Under the pieces are notes generated by a model. It did not search any database. It saw only the letters and a program-made list of their open reading frames with translations, and was not told where the DNA came from. This document shows positions 51,447 to 59,311 of a DNA stretch of 64,000 nt, in pieces. This DNA comes from Pseudomonas fluorescens (GTDB taxonomy: Bacteria; Pseudomonadota; Gammaproteobacteria; Pseudomonadales; Pseudomonadaceae). The stretch is from NCBI RefSeq assembly GCF_003732425.1, contig NZ_MOBX01000014.1, positions 124,001 to 188,000 of the forward strand. The letters are read 5' to 3'. The position numbers and the translations under genes were made by a program. How positions within the stretch are numbered: the stretch's first letter is position 1; each line of letters begins with the position of its first letter.

Positions 51447-53072
51447 TTATTTGCTGACGCTGACGCCGTAGAAGGAGTTCAAGCCGAATGGGCTGATCTT
51501 GAAGTCCTGCACGTTGGCGCGCATGGGTTGGTACACCGTCGAGTGAGCGATAGGTGTCATAGGGACTGCATCTTTGAGAACGTGTTGCGCCTGTTTGTAC
51601 AGTTCGGTGCGCTTGGCCTGGTCGGTCGTGCGTTTGGCTTCTTTGACGAGGCCGTCGAACTTCTTGTCGCACCACTTGGAGAAGTTGTTGCCGCTGAGCG
51701 AGTCGCAACCGAACAGCACGTTCAGCCAGTTGTCCGGATCACCATTGTCACCGCTCCAGCCAATGATCATGGCCTGGTTCTCGCCACCTTTGGAGCGCTT
51801 GATGTACTCGCCCCATTCGTAGCTGGTGATCTTCACTTTCAAGCCGATCTTGGCCCAGTCGGACTGGAGCATTTCAGCCATCAGTTTGGCGTTCGGGTTG
51901 TACGGACGCTGCACCGGCATCGCCCACAGAACGATTTCGGTCCCTTCCTTGACGCCGGCTTCCTTGAGCAGCTGTTTGGCTTTCTCAGGATCGTACTTGG
52001 CGTCCTTGATGGTGGTGTCGTAAGACCATTGGGTCGGCGGCATGGCGTTGACGGCCAGTTGGCCCGCGCCCTGGTAAACCGAGTCGATGATCTGCGGCTT
52101 GTTCACGGCCATGTCCAGCGCCTGACGTACGCGCAGGTCAGCCAGCGGGTTTTTCTCGTCGCTGCCTTTGACCTTGTCCATCACGTTGTAAGCGATGTAG
52201 CCCAGGTTGAAACCGGCCTGGTCAGGCATCTTCAGCGACTTGTCTTCTTTCAGCGCTTTCAGGTCGGCTGGACGTGGGAACAGGGTGACCTGGCACTCGT
52301 TCTTTTTCAGCTTCTGAATACGTACCGACGGGTCGGTGGTGATAGCGAAGATCAGGTTGTCGATCTTCACATCCTCAGGCTTCCAGTAATCCTTGTTGCC
52401 GGTGTAACGGATGTTGGAGTCTTTCTGGTAGCTCTTGAACACGAACGGACCAGTGCCGATCGGCTTCTGGTTGATGTCGGCAGGCTTGCCTTCTTTCAGC
52501 AGCTGCGCTGCGTATTCGGCGGACTGTACCGAGGCGAAGCTCATGGCCATGTTCTGGATGAACGCGGCATCTACTTCTTTCAGAGTGAACTTGACGGTGT
52601 GATCGTCGACTTTATCGATCTTGGTGATGTTGGTGTCCATCCCCATATCGGTGAAGTACGGGAATTCGGTCGGGTACGCCTTACGGAACGGGTCATCCTT
52701 GTTAATCATGCGATTGAAGGTGAACAGCACGTCGTCGGCGTTGAACTCACGAGTCGGCTTGAAATACGGAGTGGTGTGGAACTTGACGCCTTCACGCAGG
52801 TGGAAGGTGTACGTCAGGCCGTCATCGGAAATGTCCCACTTGGTCGCCAGACCAGGAATCACGGCGGTGCCGCCGCGCTCGAACTGGGTCAGGCGGTTGA
52901 ACATGGTTTCGGCTGAGGCGTCGAAGTCGGTTCCGGTGGTGTACTGGCCTGGGTCGAAACCGGCCGGGCTGCCTTCGGAGCAGAACACCAGGTTAGTCGC
53001 AGCGGATGCGAAAGGTGCGGAGGCTAACAAGCCTGCGCCGACTAAAAACGGAATGACCGCGTGTTTAAGCAT
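51447..53072 (-). CDS. Periplasmic peptide-binding protein, DppA paralogue
   Basis: 541-aa receptor. ATG 53072 (MLKHAVIPFLVGAGLLASAPFASA/ATNLVFCSEGSPAGFD) has TGAGG upstream; a longer frame to 53096 does not. Conserved segments as in its neighbours (GWSGDNGDPDNWLNVLFGC; KFDGLVKEAKRTTDQAKR). Its own terminator suggests it is a separate transcript from the downstream receptor gene. Confidence 0.93.
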   Translation of the reverse strand: MLKHAVIPFLVGAGLLASAPFASAATNLVFCSEGSPAGFDPGQYTTGTDFDASAETMFNRLTQFERGGTAVIPGLATKWDISDDGLTYTFHLREGVKFHTTPYFKPTREFNADDVLFTFNRMINKDDPFRKAYPTEFPYFTDMGMDTNITKIDKVDDHTVKFTLKEVDAAFIQNMAMSFASVQSAEYAAQLLKEGKPADINQKPIGTGPFVFKSYQKDSNIRYTGNKDYWKPEDVKIDNLIFAITTDPSVRIQKLKKNECQVTLFPRPADLKALKEDKSLKMPDQAGFNLGYIAYNVMDKVKGSDEKNPLADLRVRQALDMAVNKPQIIDSVYQGAGQLAVNAMPPTQWSYDTTIKDAKYDPEKAKQLLKEAGVKEGTEIVLWAMPVQRPYNPNAKLMAEMLQSDWAKIGLKVKITSYEWGEYIKRSKGGENQAMIIGWSGDNGDPDNWLNVLFGCDSLSGNNFSKWCDKKFDGLVKEAKRTTDQAKRTELYKQAQHVLKDAVPMTPIAHSTVYQPMRANVQDFKISPFGLNSFYGVSVSK

Positions 53073-53280
53073 GTTGGCCTCATGATTTGTTGTCATTTTT
53101 TAGTTGTGAGGTACGACCTCGTGAGTCGTGCCTGCGGATACTTATGCAGGGGCCATACCCATTGCAAGATCCAGAACGACTGCCGGCCTCAAAGCGTGGC
53201 ACGAACGTACCTTAATGTCGCATCTGTATAACTTCTGACGCATTTGACCGTTTGCGGGTGGTTTTTACGGTGCAAATGAA

Positions 53281-53326
53281 GCCCCAAAATGGTGCGTTGG
53301 TCACGTTGTGCGCGCCGCCTTGGGGC
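53281..53326 (-). terminator. Candidate terminator after the third DppA paralogue
   Basis: GCCCCAA (53281-53287) pairs with TTGGGGC (53320-53326) over a long, partly GC-paired loop; on the minus strand TTCATTTG follows. Weaker than the others. Confidence 0.5.
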
Positions 53327-53332
53327 TTGGTG

Positions 53333-54934
53333 TTACTTATTTATACCCACGCCATAGAAGGGGGTAAGACCGAACGGGCTGATCCGGAAGTCAGTGACTT
53401 CTTTGCGCAGCGGCTGGAACACCGTGGAGTTGGCAATCGGGGTGATCGGCACCTGCTGTTTAAGGATCAGTTGCGCCTGTTGATACAGTTTTACCCGTTG
53501 CGCCTTGTCGGTCGAAACCTTGGCCTGTTGCACCAGTTTGTCGTAGGCCGGGTCGCACCATTTGGCGTAGTTGCTGCCTTTCACCGCCGCGCAGCTGTAG
53601 AGCACGCCGAGCCAGTTGTCCGGGTCGCCGTTGTCACCGGTCCAACCATAGATCATCGCGTCGTGTTCGCCATTTTTGGCGCGTTTGATGTACTCGCCCC
53701 ACTCATAGCTGACGATGTTGGCCTTGATGCCGATTTTCTCCCAATCCTGCTGGATCATCTGCGCCGACATCCGCGCATTCGGGTTCGAGGCGCGTTGCAC
53801 TGTCATCGCCCAGAGGTTGATGGTTGTACCCGGTGCAACCCCTGCTTCTTTCAGTAGCACCCGCGCTTTTACCGGGTCGTAAGGGGCATCCTTGATATTC
53901 GGGTCATATGACCATTGCGCCGGCGGCAAAGCGTTTTGGGCCAACTGGCCGGCGCTTTGGTAGACGGCTTTGATGATCGCCGGTTTGTCGATGGCCATGT
54001 CCAGCGCCTGACGCACCTTGAGCTGGTCGAGTGGCGCGTGAGTGGTGTTGTAGGCGAGGAAACCGAGGTTGAAACCGGCTTGTTTGAGCACGCGCAGGTT
54101 CGGGTCTTTTTCCATCACTTCGATGTCGGCCGGGCGTGGGTAGCCACTGACCTGGCACTCGCCGGTCTTGAGTTTTTGCAGGCGCACGGCGGCGTCCGGG
54201 GTGATCGAGAAGATCAGGTTGTCGATCTTCACATCCTCGGGTTTCCAGTAGGCCGTGTTAGCGGTGTAGCGGATCTGCGAGTCCTTCTGGTAACGCTTGA
54301 ACACGAACGGGCCGGTGCCGATCGGCTTCTGGTTGAGGTCGGCGGCTTTGCCTTCTTTCAACAGTTGCGCGGCGTATTCGGCTGACTGCACCGAGGCGAA
54401 GCTCATGGCGAGGTTTTGCACGAAGGCGGCGTCGACGTTGTTGAGGTTGAAGCGCACGGTGGTGTCGTCGAGTTTTTCGACCGATTTGATCGTGGTGTTC
54501 AGGCCCATGTCGGTGAAGTACGGGGACTCGGCGGGGTAGGCCTTGCGGAAGGCGTTTTCTGGGTCGAGCAGGCGCTCGAAGGTGAAGAGCACGTCGTCGG
54601 CGTTGAAGTCGCGGGTCGGGGTGAAATATTCCGTTGTGTGGAATTTCACGCCTTGGCGTAGGTGGAAGGTGTATTGCAGGCCGTCGCTGGAGACGTCCCA
54701 TTTGGTTGCCAGGCCGGGTTCGATGTCGGTGCCGCCGCGTTTGAATTGGGTGAGGCGGTTGAAGACGGTTTCGGCGGAGGCGTCGAAGTCGGTGCCGCTG
54801 GTGTATTGGCTGGGGTCGAAGCCGGCGGGGCTGGCTTCGGAGCAGTAGACCAGGGTGGTGGCGGCGTTGGCGATCGGGGCTATGGCTGTTAGGGCGAGGG
54901 AGATCAAGAGCGGTTTTAGGGTGGATCTTGGCAT
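53333..54934 (-). CDS. Periplasmic peptide-binding protein, DppA paralogue (outermost)
   Basis: 533-aa receptor MPRSTLKPLLISLALTAIAPIANA/ATTLVYCSEASPAGFDPSQYTSG. Same fold and motifs (GWTGDNGDPDNWLGVLYSC, ISPFGLTPFYGVGINK). By position it is nearest the P. aeruginosa dppA1/dppA2 genes, but no psdR or mdpA homologue is next to it. Independent terminator at its 3' end. The segment 54550-54930 is richer in G on the plus strand than its neighbours. Confidence 0.93.
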   Translation of the reverse strand: MPRSTLKPLLISLALTAIAPIANAATTLVYCSEASPAGFDPSQYTSGTDFDASAETVFNRLTQFKRGGTDIEPGLATKWDVSSDGLQYTFHLRQGVKFHTTEYFTPTRDFNADDVLFTFERLLDPENAFRKAYPAESPYFTDMGLNTTIKSVEKLDDTTVRFNLNNVDAAFVQNLAMSFASVQSAEYAAQLLKEGKAADLNQKPIGTGPFVFKRYQKDSQIRYTANTAYWKPEDVKIDNLIFSITPDAAVRLQKLKTGECQVSGYPRPADIEVMEKDPNLRVLKQAGFNLGFLAYNTTHAPLDQLKVRQALDMAIDKPAIIKAVYQSAGQLAQNALPPAQWSYDPNIKDAPYDPVKARVLLKEAGVAPGTTINLWAMTVQRASNPNARMSAQMIQQDWEKIGIKANIVSYEWGEYIKRAKNGEHDAMIYGWTGDNGDPDNWLGVLYSCAAVKGSNYAKWCDPAYDKLVQQAKVSTDKAQRVKLYQQAQLILKQQVPITPIANSTVFQPLRKEVTDFRISPFGLTPFYGVGINK

Positions 54935-55052
54935 GGGGTCCCCGGGGAATCGGCGGTGGTGATCTTGGAAGAGTAGCTGGGGCGGGGGTGTTGGCGGAAA
55001 TATCGTTTTTCTTGGGGAGGTGTCTATCTCGGTATATCCAGCGGTTGTGGGT

Positions 55053-55318
55053 ATATCCGTTGCTGCGGTAACGGCGGCCTAGGGTTCCGCCCTTACGGCG
55101 GGTCACTTTTGACAAACGCCTCAAAAGTAACCAAAAACGCTTGCTCCTACGTGCGGCCCGCTCGCTGGGGCTCGGGGTTCCTTCGCTCCGGGATTGATCC
55201 GGGCGCAGCGCCTACGGTTTGCTTCGCTGCACCTCCTCTCGCTGTGTTTGGCTGCGCCAAACGGTCGCTGCGCTCCCACCCCCGGATCAATCCCTCCACT
55301 CAGCCTTCCGACGTCGCC
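55053..55318 (+). repeat. Long structured intergenic repeat, copy 2
   Basis: Same orientation and nearly the same sequence as 39798-40066. The long-range stem is GGGATTGATCCGGG (from about 55192) / CCCGGATCAATCCC (to about 55294), a perfect 14 bp here; the position that is mismatched in copy 1 is paired in this copy. The TTTGGCTGCGCCAAA hairpin has lost one inner pair relation but keeps the stem. Confidence 0.8.
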
Positions 55319-55411
55319 CGTGGATCAAGATCAAAAGCGGTACTCGAGCTTGCGCTCATTGTGTTGAGTGGTGCGGACTTCGCCGCGTGCGGGTTGTACT
55401 TGCCCCCTCTG

Positions 55412-55485
55412 TAGGAGCTGCCGAAGGCTGCGATCTTTTGATCTGGCTTTTGCTTTCTGTGGGAGCTGGCTTGCCAGCGATGAGG
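55412..55485. repeat. REP units following the long repeat
   Basis: TGTAGGAGCTGCCGAAGGCTGCGATC, then TGTGGGAGCTGGCTTGCCAGCGATG. A REP of the same type also follows copy 1, at about the same distance. Confidence 0.8.
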
Positions 55486-55564
55486 CCCACCCAGTCACCC
55501 GATTACTTTTCTGTGTTTAGAGGCGTGTGAAATAACCAGAACCTTCCCACAAGGTTTTCAGGTT

Positions 55565-55810
55565 GTCCGTCGGACGCTCGCTCTCTAGGCTTGGGTTGTC
55601 GCTGAAGGTTCAGCGATCGGGTGTGAGAACCCGGCAATTCATAGTCATTCAGTGTTCATGCCCGCATAATTGCCGCCAGCCAATCCGCTGCATGCAAATG
55701 CGTTATGGCGGCTCTGTGCGGGCAGACTTATGTCTGGCCGGGTGCCTATGACCGGTTTTCTCACCCCGCACAAAGCTGCCACCTCTTCGCCGTGTGAGAA
55801 ACGGCAGGAG
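55565..55810 (+). ncRNA. Strongly structured leader upstream of the DUF6124 gene (candidate cis-regulatory RNA)
   Basis: Nested complementary segments: GTGAGAA 55623-55629 / TTCTCAC 55758-55764; CCCGGC 55630-55635 / GCCGGG 55737-55742; GCCCGCA 55660-55666 / TGCGGGC 55717-55723; GCCGCCA 55672-55678 / TGGCGGC 55706-55712; a small AGAC-TTAT-GTCT hairpin at 55724-55735; and a 5' hairpin TCGCTGA/TCAGCGA at 55599-55616. The TTTCTCAC strand can instead pair 8 bp with GTGAGAAA at 55794-55801, which would break the outer helix. Expression as RNA is inferred. Confidence 0.55.
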
Positions 55811-55836
55811 ATGGCTCAATTTCATAGGTGAAACGC

Positions 55837-56199
55837 ATGACTAAGCCTGTACCCGATCCACCCGAAGAAAAACCAACCCCACTCGAAGAAGCCCTCCGCG
55901 CCGAAGACCTCGCCCGAAACCGCGAAGCTATCAAACGCGCCCTCGATTTCTACCTCATCCCCGAAACCAGAAAACCGCGCCAACCCAGCACGATGTTCAT
56001 GGTCTGTCCCAACGTCGACACCGAAAGTCTGCTCGCCCATGCCTGTGAATCACTGGCCTCTGCCAGCGCCGCAGCCAGCAACTTTGCCAATGAGCTGAGC
56101 GGTTTGCAGCGAAATACGGTGTTGGGGATCCAGCAGATCATCATGCTGGCGGAGCTTGCGGTAAACCGGGCGCTGGATCGGGTTGATCCGCAAACCTGA
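55837..56199 (+). CDS. DUF6124 (formerly DUF3077) family protein
   Basis: 120-aa protein MTKPVPDPPEEKPTPLEEALRAEDLARNREAIKRALDFYL..., with the family-typical MFMVCPNVDTESLLAHACESLASASAAASNFANELSG followed by a helical end GIQQIIMLAELAVNRALDRV. No signal or membrane segment. Such small proteins occur in many copies in fluorescent Pseudomonas and have no known function. ATG 55837 has AGGTGA 5 bases upstream; a GTG at 55828 is an alternative. Stands alone behind a structured leader. Confidence 0.85.
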   Translation: MTKPVPDPPEEKPTPLEEALRAEDLARNREAIKRALDFYLIPETRKPRQPSTMFMVCPNVDTESLLAHACESLASASAAASNFANELSGLQRNTVLGIQQIIMLAELAVNRALDRVDPQT

Positions 56200-56215
56200 G
56201 GACCGCGTCATCGTT

Positions 56216-56283
56216 TATCGCGAGCAGGCTCACTCCTACATTTGGAATGCGTTCCCCTGTAGGAGTGAGCCTGCTCGCGATGA
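56216..56283. repeat. REPIN, CGCGAGCAGGCTCACTCCTACA variant
   Basis: Inverted pair with about 20-bp arms and a short inner spacer, after the DUF6124 gene. Both arms carry the GCTCACTCCTACA change, keeping the pairing. Confidence 0.9.
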
Positions 56284-56313
56284 CGCCAGAACAAACAACA
56301 CAAATCCCGGACA

Positions 56314-56352
56314 CAAAAAAACCGGCGATCATTGTCTGATCGCCGGTTTTTC
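56314..56352. terminator. Bidirectional intrinsic terminator
   Basis: AAAACCGGCGATCA/TGATCGCCGGTTTT around a five-base loop with A and T tracts on each side, between convergent genes. Confidence 0.9.
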
Positions 56353-56369
56353 ATTCAGCCCACATCACA

Positions 56370-57086
56370 TCACTGCATCAACACTTCAATCGAGCCATCA
56401 GCGGTCATGCTGACCTGACTGGTGCCCGCTTCAACTTCCGGCGTCACTGGTGCCGAATCCATGGCCGCCGCTTTCATCATCATCGGCGCGCGCAGGTACG
56501 GTTGTGGATAACCGTTGCTGTTGAGGTTCAGGTTGACGATTTTGTAGCCCTTGCCGCCCAGTGCATCGGTGGCCAGTTGGGCGCGCGCCTTGAAGGCCGT
56601 CACGGCTTCTTTGAGCAACTGATCTTCGCTGGCCTTGCGAGTCGGGTCGGCGATGGCGAAGTCCATGCCGCCCATTTTCAGGTCACCGAGCAGTTCACCG
56701 GTGAGTTTGGACAGGGCGGCGAAGTCGGCGCTTTCCAGGCGCAGTTCGGCGCGTTCGCGCCAGCCAGTGATCTTCTGGCCTTTGGTGTCGTAGATCGGGT
56801 AGCTGTTGCGGCTGCCCTGGCGCAGGGTGATGTCTTTGACTTGCTTGGCCTGGGCCAGGGCCTTGTTCATGGTGGTGCTGACGTCGGCGGCGAGTTTGGC
56901 CGGGTCGGTGTTTTGCTCTTCGGTATAGAGCGTGACGATCATCAGGTCGCGGGCCACTTCCGTGCTGACTTCGGCGCGCAGGGCAATCTGGTTGTAGTGC
57001 AGCTCATCGGCGGCCAGGGCCGGAAGGCTGGCGATGCTGCCGACGGTCAGGGCGAGAAGGGCGGCGCTGCGGCGGAATGTGTGCAT
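56370..57086 (-). CDS. SIMPL domain (DUF541) periplasmic protein
   Basis: 238-aa exported protein with signal peptide MHTFRRSAALLALTVGSIASLPALA/ADELHYNQ. The core (LRAEVSTEVARDLMIVTLYTEEQNTDPAKLAADVSTTMNKALAQAKQ ... GWRERAELRLES) is of the SIMPL/DUF541 type, whose members form periplasmic oligomers of unclear role. It neighbours roxSR as PA4495 does in P. aeruginosa. GGAGCC precedes the ATG. Confidence 0.88.
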   Translation of the reverse strand: MHTFRRSAALLALTVGSIASLPALAADELHYNQIALRAEVSTEVARDLMIVTLYTEEQNTDPAKLAADVSTTMNKALAQAKQVKDITLRQGSRNSYPIYDTKGQKITGWRERAELRLESADFAALSKLTGELLGDLKMGGMDFAIADPTRKASEDQLLKEAVTAFKARAQLATDALGGKGYKIVNLNLNSNGYPQPYLRAPMMMKAAAMDSAPVTPEVEAGTSQVSMTADGSIEVLMQ

Positions 57087-57210
57087 GAAGGCTCCTTGAT
57101 GAGGGCGCAGGTGTTGGATCGGGCCTGCGTGAAACCATCAGACTCTAGCTTTTATGATCCGGTTCGCCCAGTTACAACTTCTATACAGATGGCCGGGGCT
57201 GCTGTGCAGC

Positions 57211-57279
57211 CCTTCGCGAGCGGGCTCGCTCCCACCTTTGAAATGCGTTCCCCTGTGGGAGCGAGCCTGCTCGCGAAGG
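57211..57279. repeat. REPIN, CCTTCGCGAGCGGGCTCGCTCCCAC family
   Basis: Inverted pair ending in CCTTCGCGAGC...GCTCGCGAAGG with an inner spacer AATGCGTTCCCC like that of 56216-56283. Confidence 0.9.
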
Positions 57280-57399
57280 CGTCCCTATAGCCGCCGAAAA
57301 TGTTTTCGCCATGTGGTCGTTTGCCGCACTTTCGCCTCTGGAGGCCGCGGCTTGGTTATACTCCGTGCGATCCGCCTGGAGCGCTCATCAGGAGAGCTC
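57280..57399. other. Promoter region of roxSR
   Basis: 120 bp upstream of roxS. TTGGTTATACTCCG (about 57352-57365) contains a TATACT -10-like box; no strong -35. Confidence 0.35.
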
Positions 57400-58662
57400 A
57401 TGCTCGCCCCCGTACAATTGACTTCCGCCACTCGCCAGAACCTCTGGCGGCTGACTTTTATCCGCACCCTGGTGCTCGCCGCGCAGGCCGGTTCCGTGGG
57501 TCTGGCCTACTGGCTGCAATTGTTGCCGTTGCCGTGGGTGCAACTGGCGATGACCCTTGGCTGCTCGACGCTGCTGTGCGTGTTCACCGCCGTGCGCTTG
57601 CGCACTTCGTGGCCGGTGACCGAACTCGAATATGCGCTGCAATTGGCCTGTGATCTGGTGATCCACAGTGCACTGCTGTATTTCTCCGGCGGCTCTACGA
57701 ACCCCTTCGTTTCTTATTATCTGGTGCCGCTGACCATCGCCGCGGTGACGCTGCCGTGGCGCTATTCGGTGATTCTCTCCGGCATTGCGCTGGCGCTTTA
57801 CACCTTGATGCTGACGCGTTTCTATCCGCTGGAAACCCTGCCGGTCGCCCGTGAAAACCTGCAGATCTACGGCATGTGGCTAAGCTTCGCGCTCGCTGCG
57901 GCAGTGATCACGTTTTTCGCCGCGCGCATGGCTGAGGAGCTGCGCCGCCAGGAAGAACTGCGCGCGATTCGCCGCGAAGAAGGCCTGCGTGATCAGCAAT
58001 TGCTCGCCGTTGCCACCCAGGCCGCCGGCGCCGCCCATGAACTGGGCACGCCGCTGGCGACCATGAGCGTGTTGCTCAAGGAAATGCAGCAGGACCATCC
58101 TGACCCGATGCTGCAGGATGATCTGAAAGTGCTGCAGGATCAGGTCAAGTTGTGCAAGGAAACCTTGCAGCAACTGGTACGCGCCGCTGAGGCCAACCGG
58201 CGTCTGGCCGTCGAGATGCAGGACGTCACCGATTGGCTCGACGAGGCGCTGAACCGCTGGCACCTGATGCGTCCGGAGGCCAGTTACCGCTTCCACCGGC
58301 TCGGCCAGGGCACGGTGCCGCGCATGGCGCCGCCGCCGGATCTGACTCAGGCCTTGCTGAATTTGCTCAACAACGCCGCCGACGCCTGCCCGGAAAACCT
58401 CAAGGTAACCCTGGACTGGGACACGGAAACCGTGACCATCAGCATTCGCGACCACGGCGCTGGTGTGCCGCTGGCCATCGCCGAACAGATCGGCAAACCG
58501 TTTTTTACCACCAAGGGCAAAGGTTTCGGCCTGGGCCTGTTTTTGAGCAAGGCCAGCGTGACACGCGCCGGCGGCTCAGTGAAACTCTATAGTCATGAGG
58601 AAGGCGGCACGCTCACCGAGCTGCGCCTGCCCCACGGCGCCCGAGGAGACCAACATGAGTGA
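57400..58662 (+). CDS. roxS: Redox-sensing sensor histidine kinase RoxS (RegB/PrrB family)
   Basis: 420-aa inner-membrane kinase sensing respiratory redox state. ATG 57400 has AGGAGA 5 bases upstream. Six hydrophobic helices occupy residues 20-175, with the quinone-binding-type motif GGSTNPF at 97-103. Phospho-acceptor His213 in GAAHELGTPLATMSV; Cys252 (QVKLCKETL) corresponds to the redox-active cysteine of RegB. N box LNLLNNAADA, G boxes DHGAGVP and GKGFGLGLFLS. Overlaps roxR by 8 bases. Confidence 0.95.
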   Translation: MLAPVQLTSATRQNLWRLTFIRTLVLAAQAGSVGLAYWLQLLPLPWVQLAMTLGCSTLLCVFTAVRLRTSWPVTELEYALQLACDLVIHSALLYFSGGSTNPFVSYYLVPLTIAAVTLPWRYSVILSGIALALYTLMLTRFYPLETLPVARENLQIYGMWLSFALAAAVITFFAARMAEELRRQEELRAIRREEGLRDQQLLAVATQAAGAAHELGTPLATMSVLLKEMQQDHPDPMLQDDLKVLQDQVKLCKETLQQLVRAAEANRRLAVEMQDVTDWLDEALNRWHLMRPEASYRFHRLGQGTVPRMAPPPDLTQALLNLLNNAADACPENLKVTLDWDTETVTISIRDHGAGVPLAIAEQIGKPFFTTKGKGFGLGLFLSKASVTRAGGSVKLYSHEEGGTLTELRLPHGARGDQHE

Positions 58663-59215
58663 CGAAATCCAAGTCGAAGGCGAAGAACTGCCGCATTTGC
58701 TGCTGGTCGACGACGACGCAACGTTTACCCGAGTGATGGCCCGCGCGATGGCTCGCCGTGGCTTTCGCGTCAGCACCGCCGGTTCCGCCGAGGAAGGCCT
58801 GACCATCGCCCAGGCCGATCTGCCGGACTACGCCGCGCTGGATCTGAAAATGGACGGCGATTCCGGCTTGGTGCTGCTGCCGAAGTTGTTGGAGCTGGAC
58901 CCGGAAATGCGCGTGGTGATCCTCACCGGTTACTCGAGCATCGCCACCGCGGTCGAAGCGATCAAGCGCGGCGCCTGCAACTACCTGTGCAAACCGGCCG
59001 ACGCCGACGACGTGCTGGCGGCTTTGCTCTCCGAGCACGCCGACCTCGACAGTCTGGTGCCGGAAAACCCGATGTCGGTCGACCGCCTGCAGTGGGAACA
59101 CATCCAGCGCGTGCTCACCGAGCACGAAGGCAACATCTCCGCCACTGCCCGCGCCTTGGGCATGCACCGCCGCACCCTGCAGCGCAAACTGCAGAAGCGC
59201 CCGGTTCGTCGCTGA
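58655..59215 (+). CDS. roxR: Response regulator RoxR (RegA/PrrA family)
   Basis: 186-aa regulator controlling terminal oxidases such as the cyanide-insensitive oxidase in Pseudomonas. Receiver domain with acidic pocket LVDDD (18-22), phospho-Asp63 (AALDLKMDG), Thr in VILTGYS and Lys in LCKPAD. C-terminal Fis-type HTH: GNISATARALGMHRRTLQRKLQK. GAGGAG lies 6 bases before ATG 58655, inside the roxS end. Confidence 0.96.
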   Translation: MSDEIQVEGEELPHLLLVDDDATFTRVMARAMARRGFRVSTAGSAEEGLTIAQADLPDYAALDLKMDGDSGLVLLPKLLELDPEMRVVILTGYSSIATAVEAIKRGACNYLCKPADADDVLAALLSEHADLDSLVPENPMSVDRLQWEHIQRVLTEHEGNISATARALGMHRRTLQRKLQKRPVRR

Positions 59216-59252
59216 ACCTGCGCTGAACGACCATCGCCAGCCCTCGCGATGA

Positions 59253-59288
59253 AACGCACCGATCAACTATGATCGGTGCGTGTCTGTT
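59253..59288 (+). terminator. Terminator of roxSR
   Basis: CGCACCGATC (59255-59264) pairs exactly with GATCGGTGCG (59271-59280), followed by TGTCTGTTC-TTTT. The U tract is interrupted, so efficiency is uncertain. Confidence 0.65.
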
Positions 59289-59311
59289 CTTTTCTATATC
59301 GAGCCTTATCC

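Noticed and set aside
55811..55831. A six-codon frame MAQFHR just before the DUF6124 gene
   Set aside because: The GGAG sequence touches the ATG with no spacing, so initiation there is unlikely.
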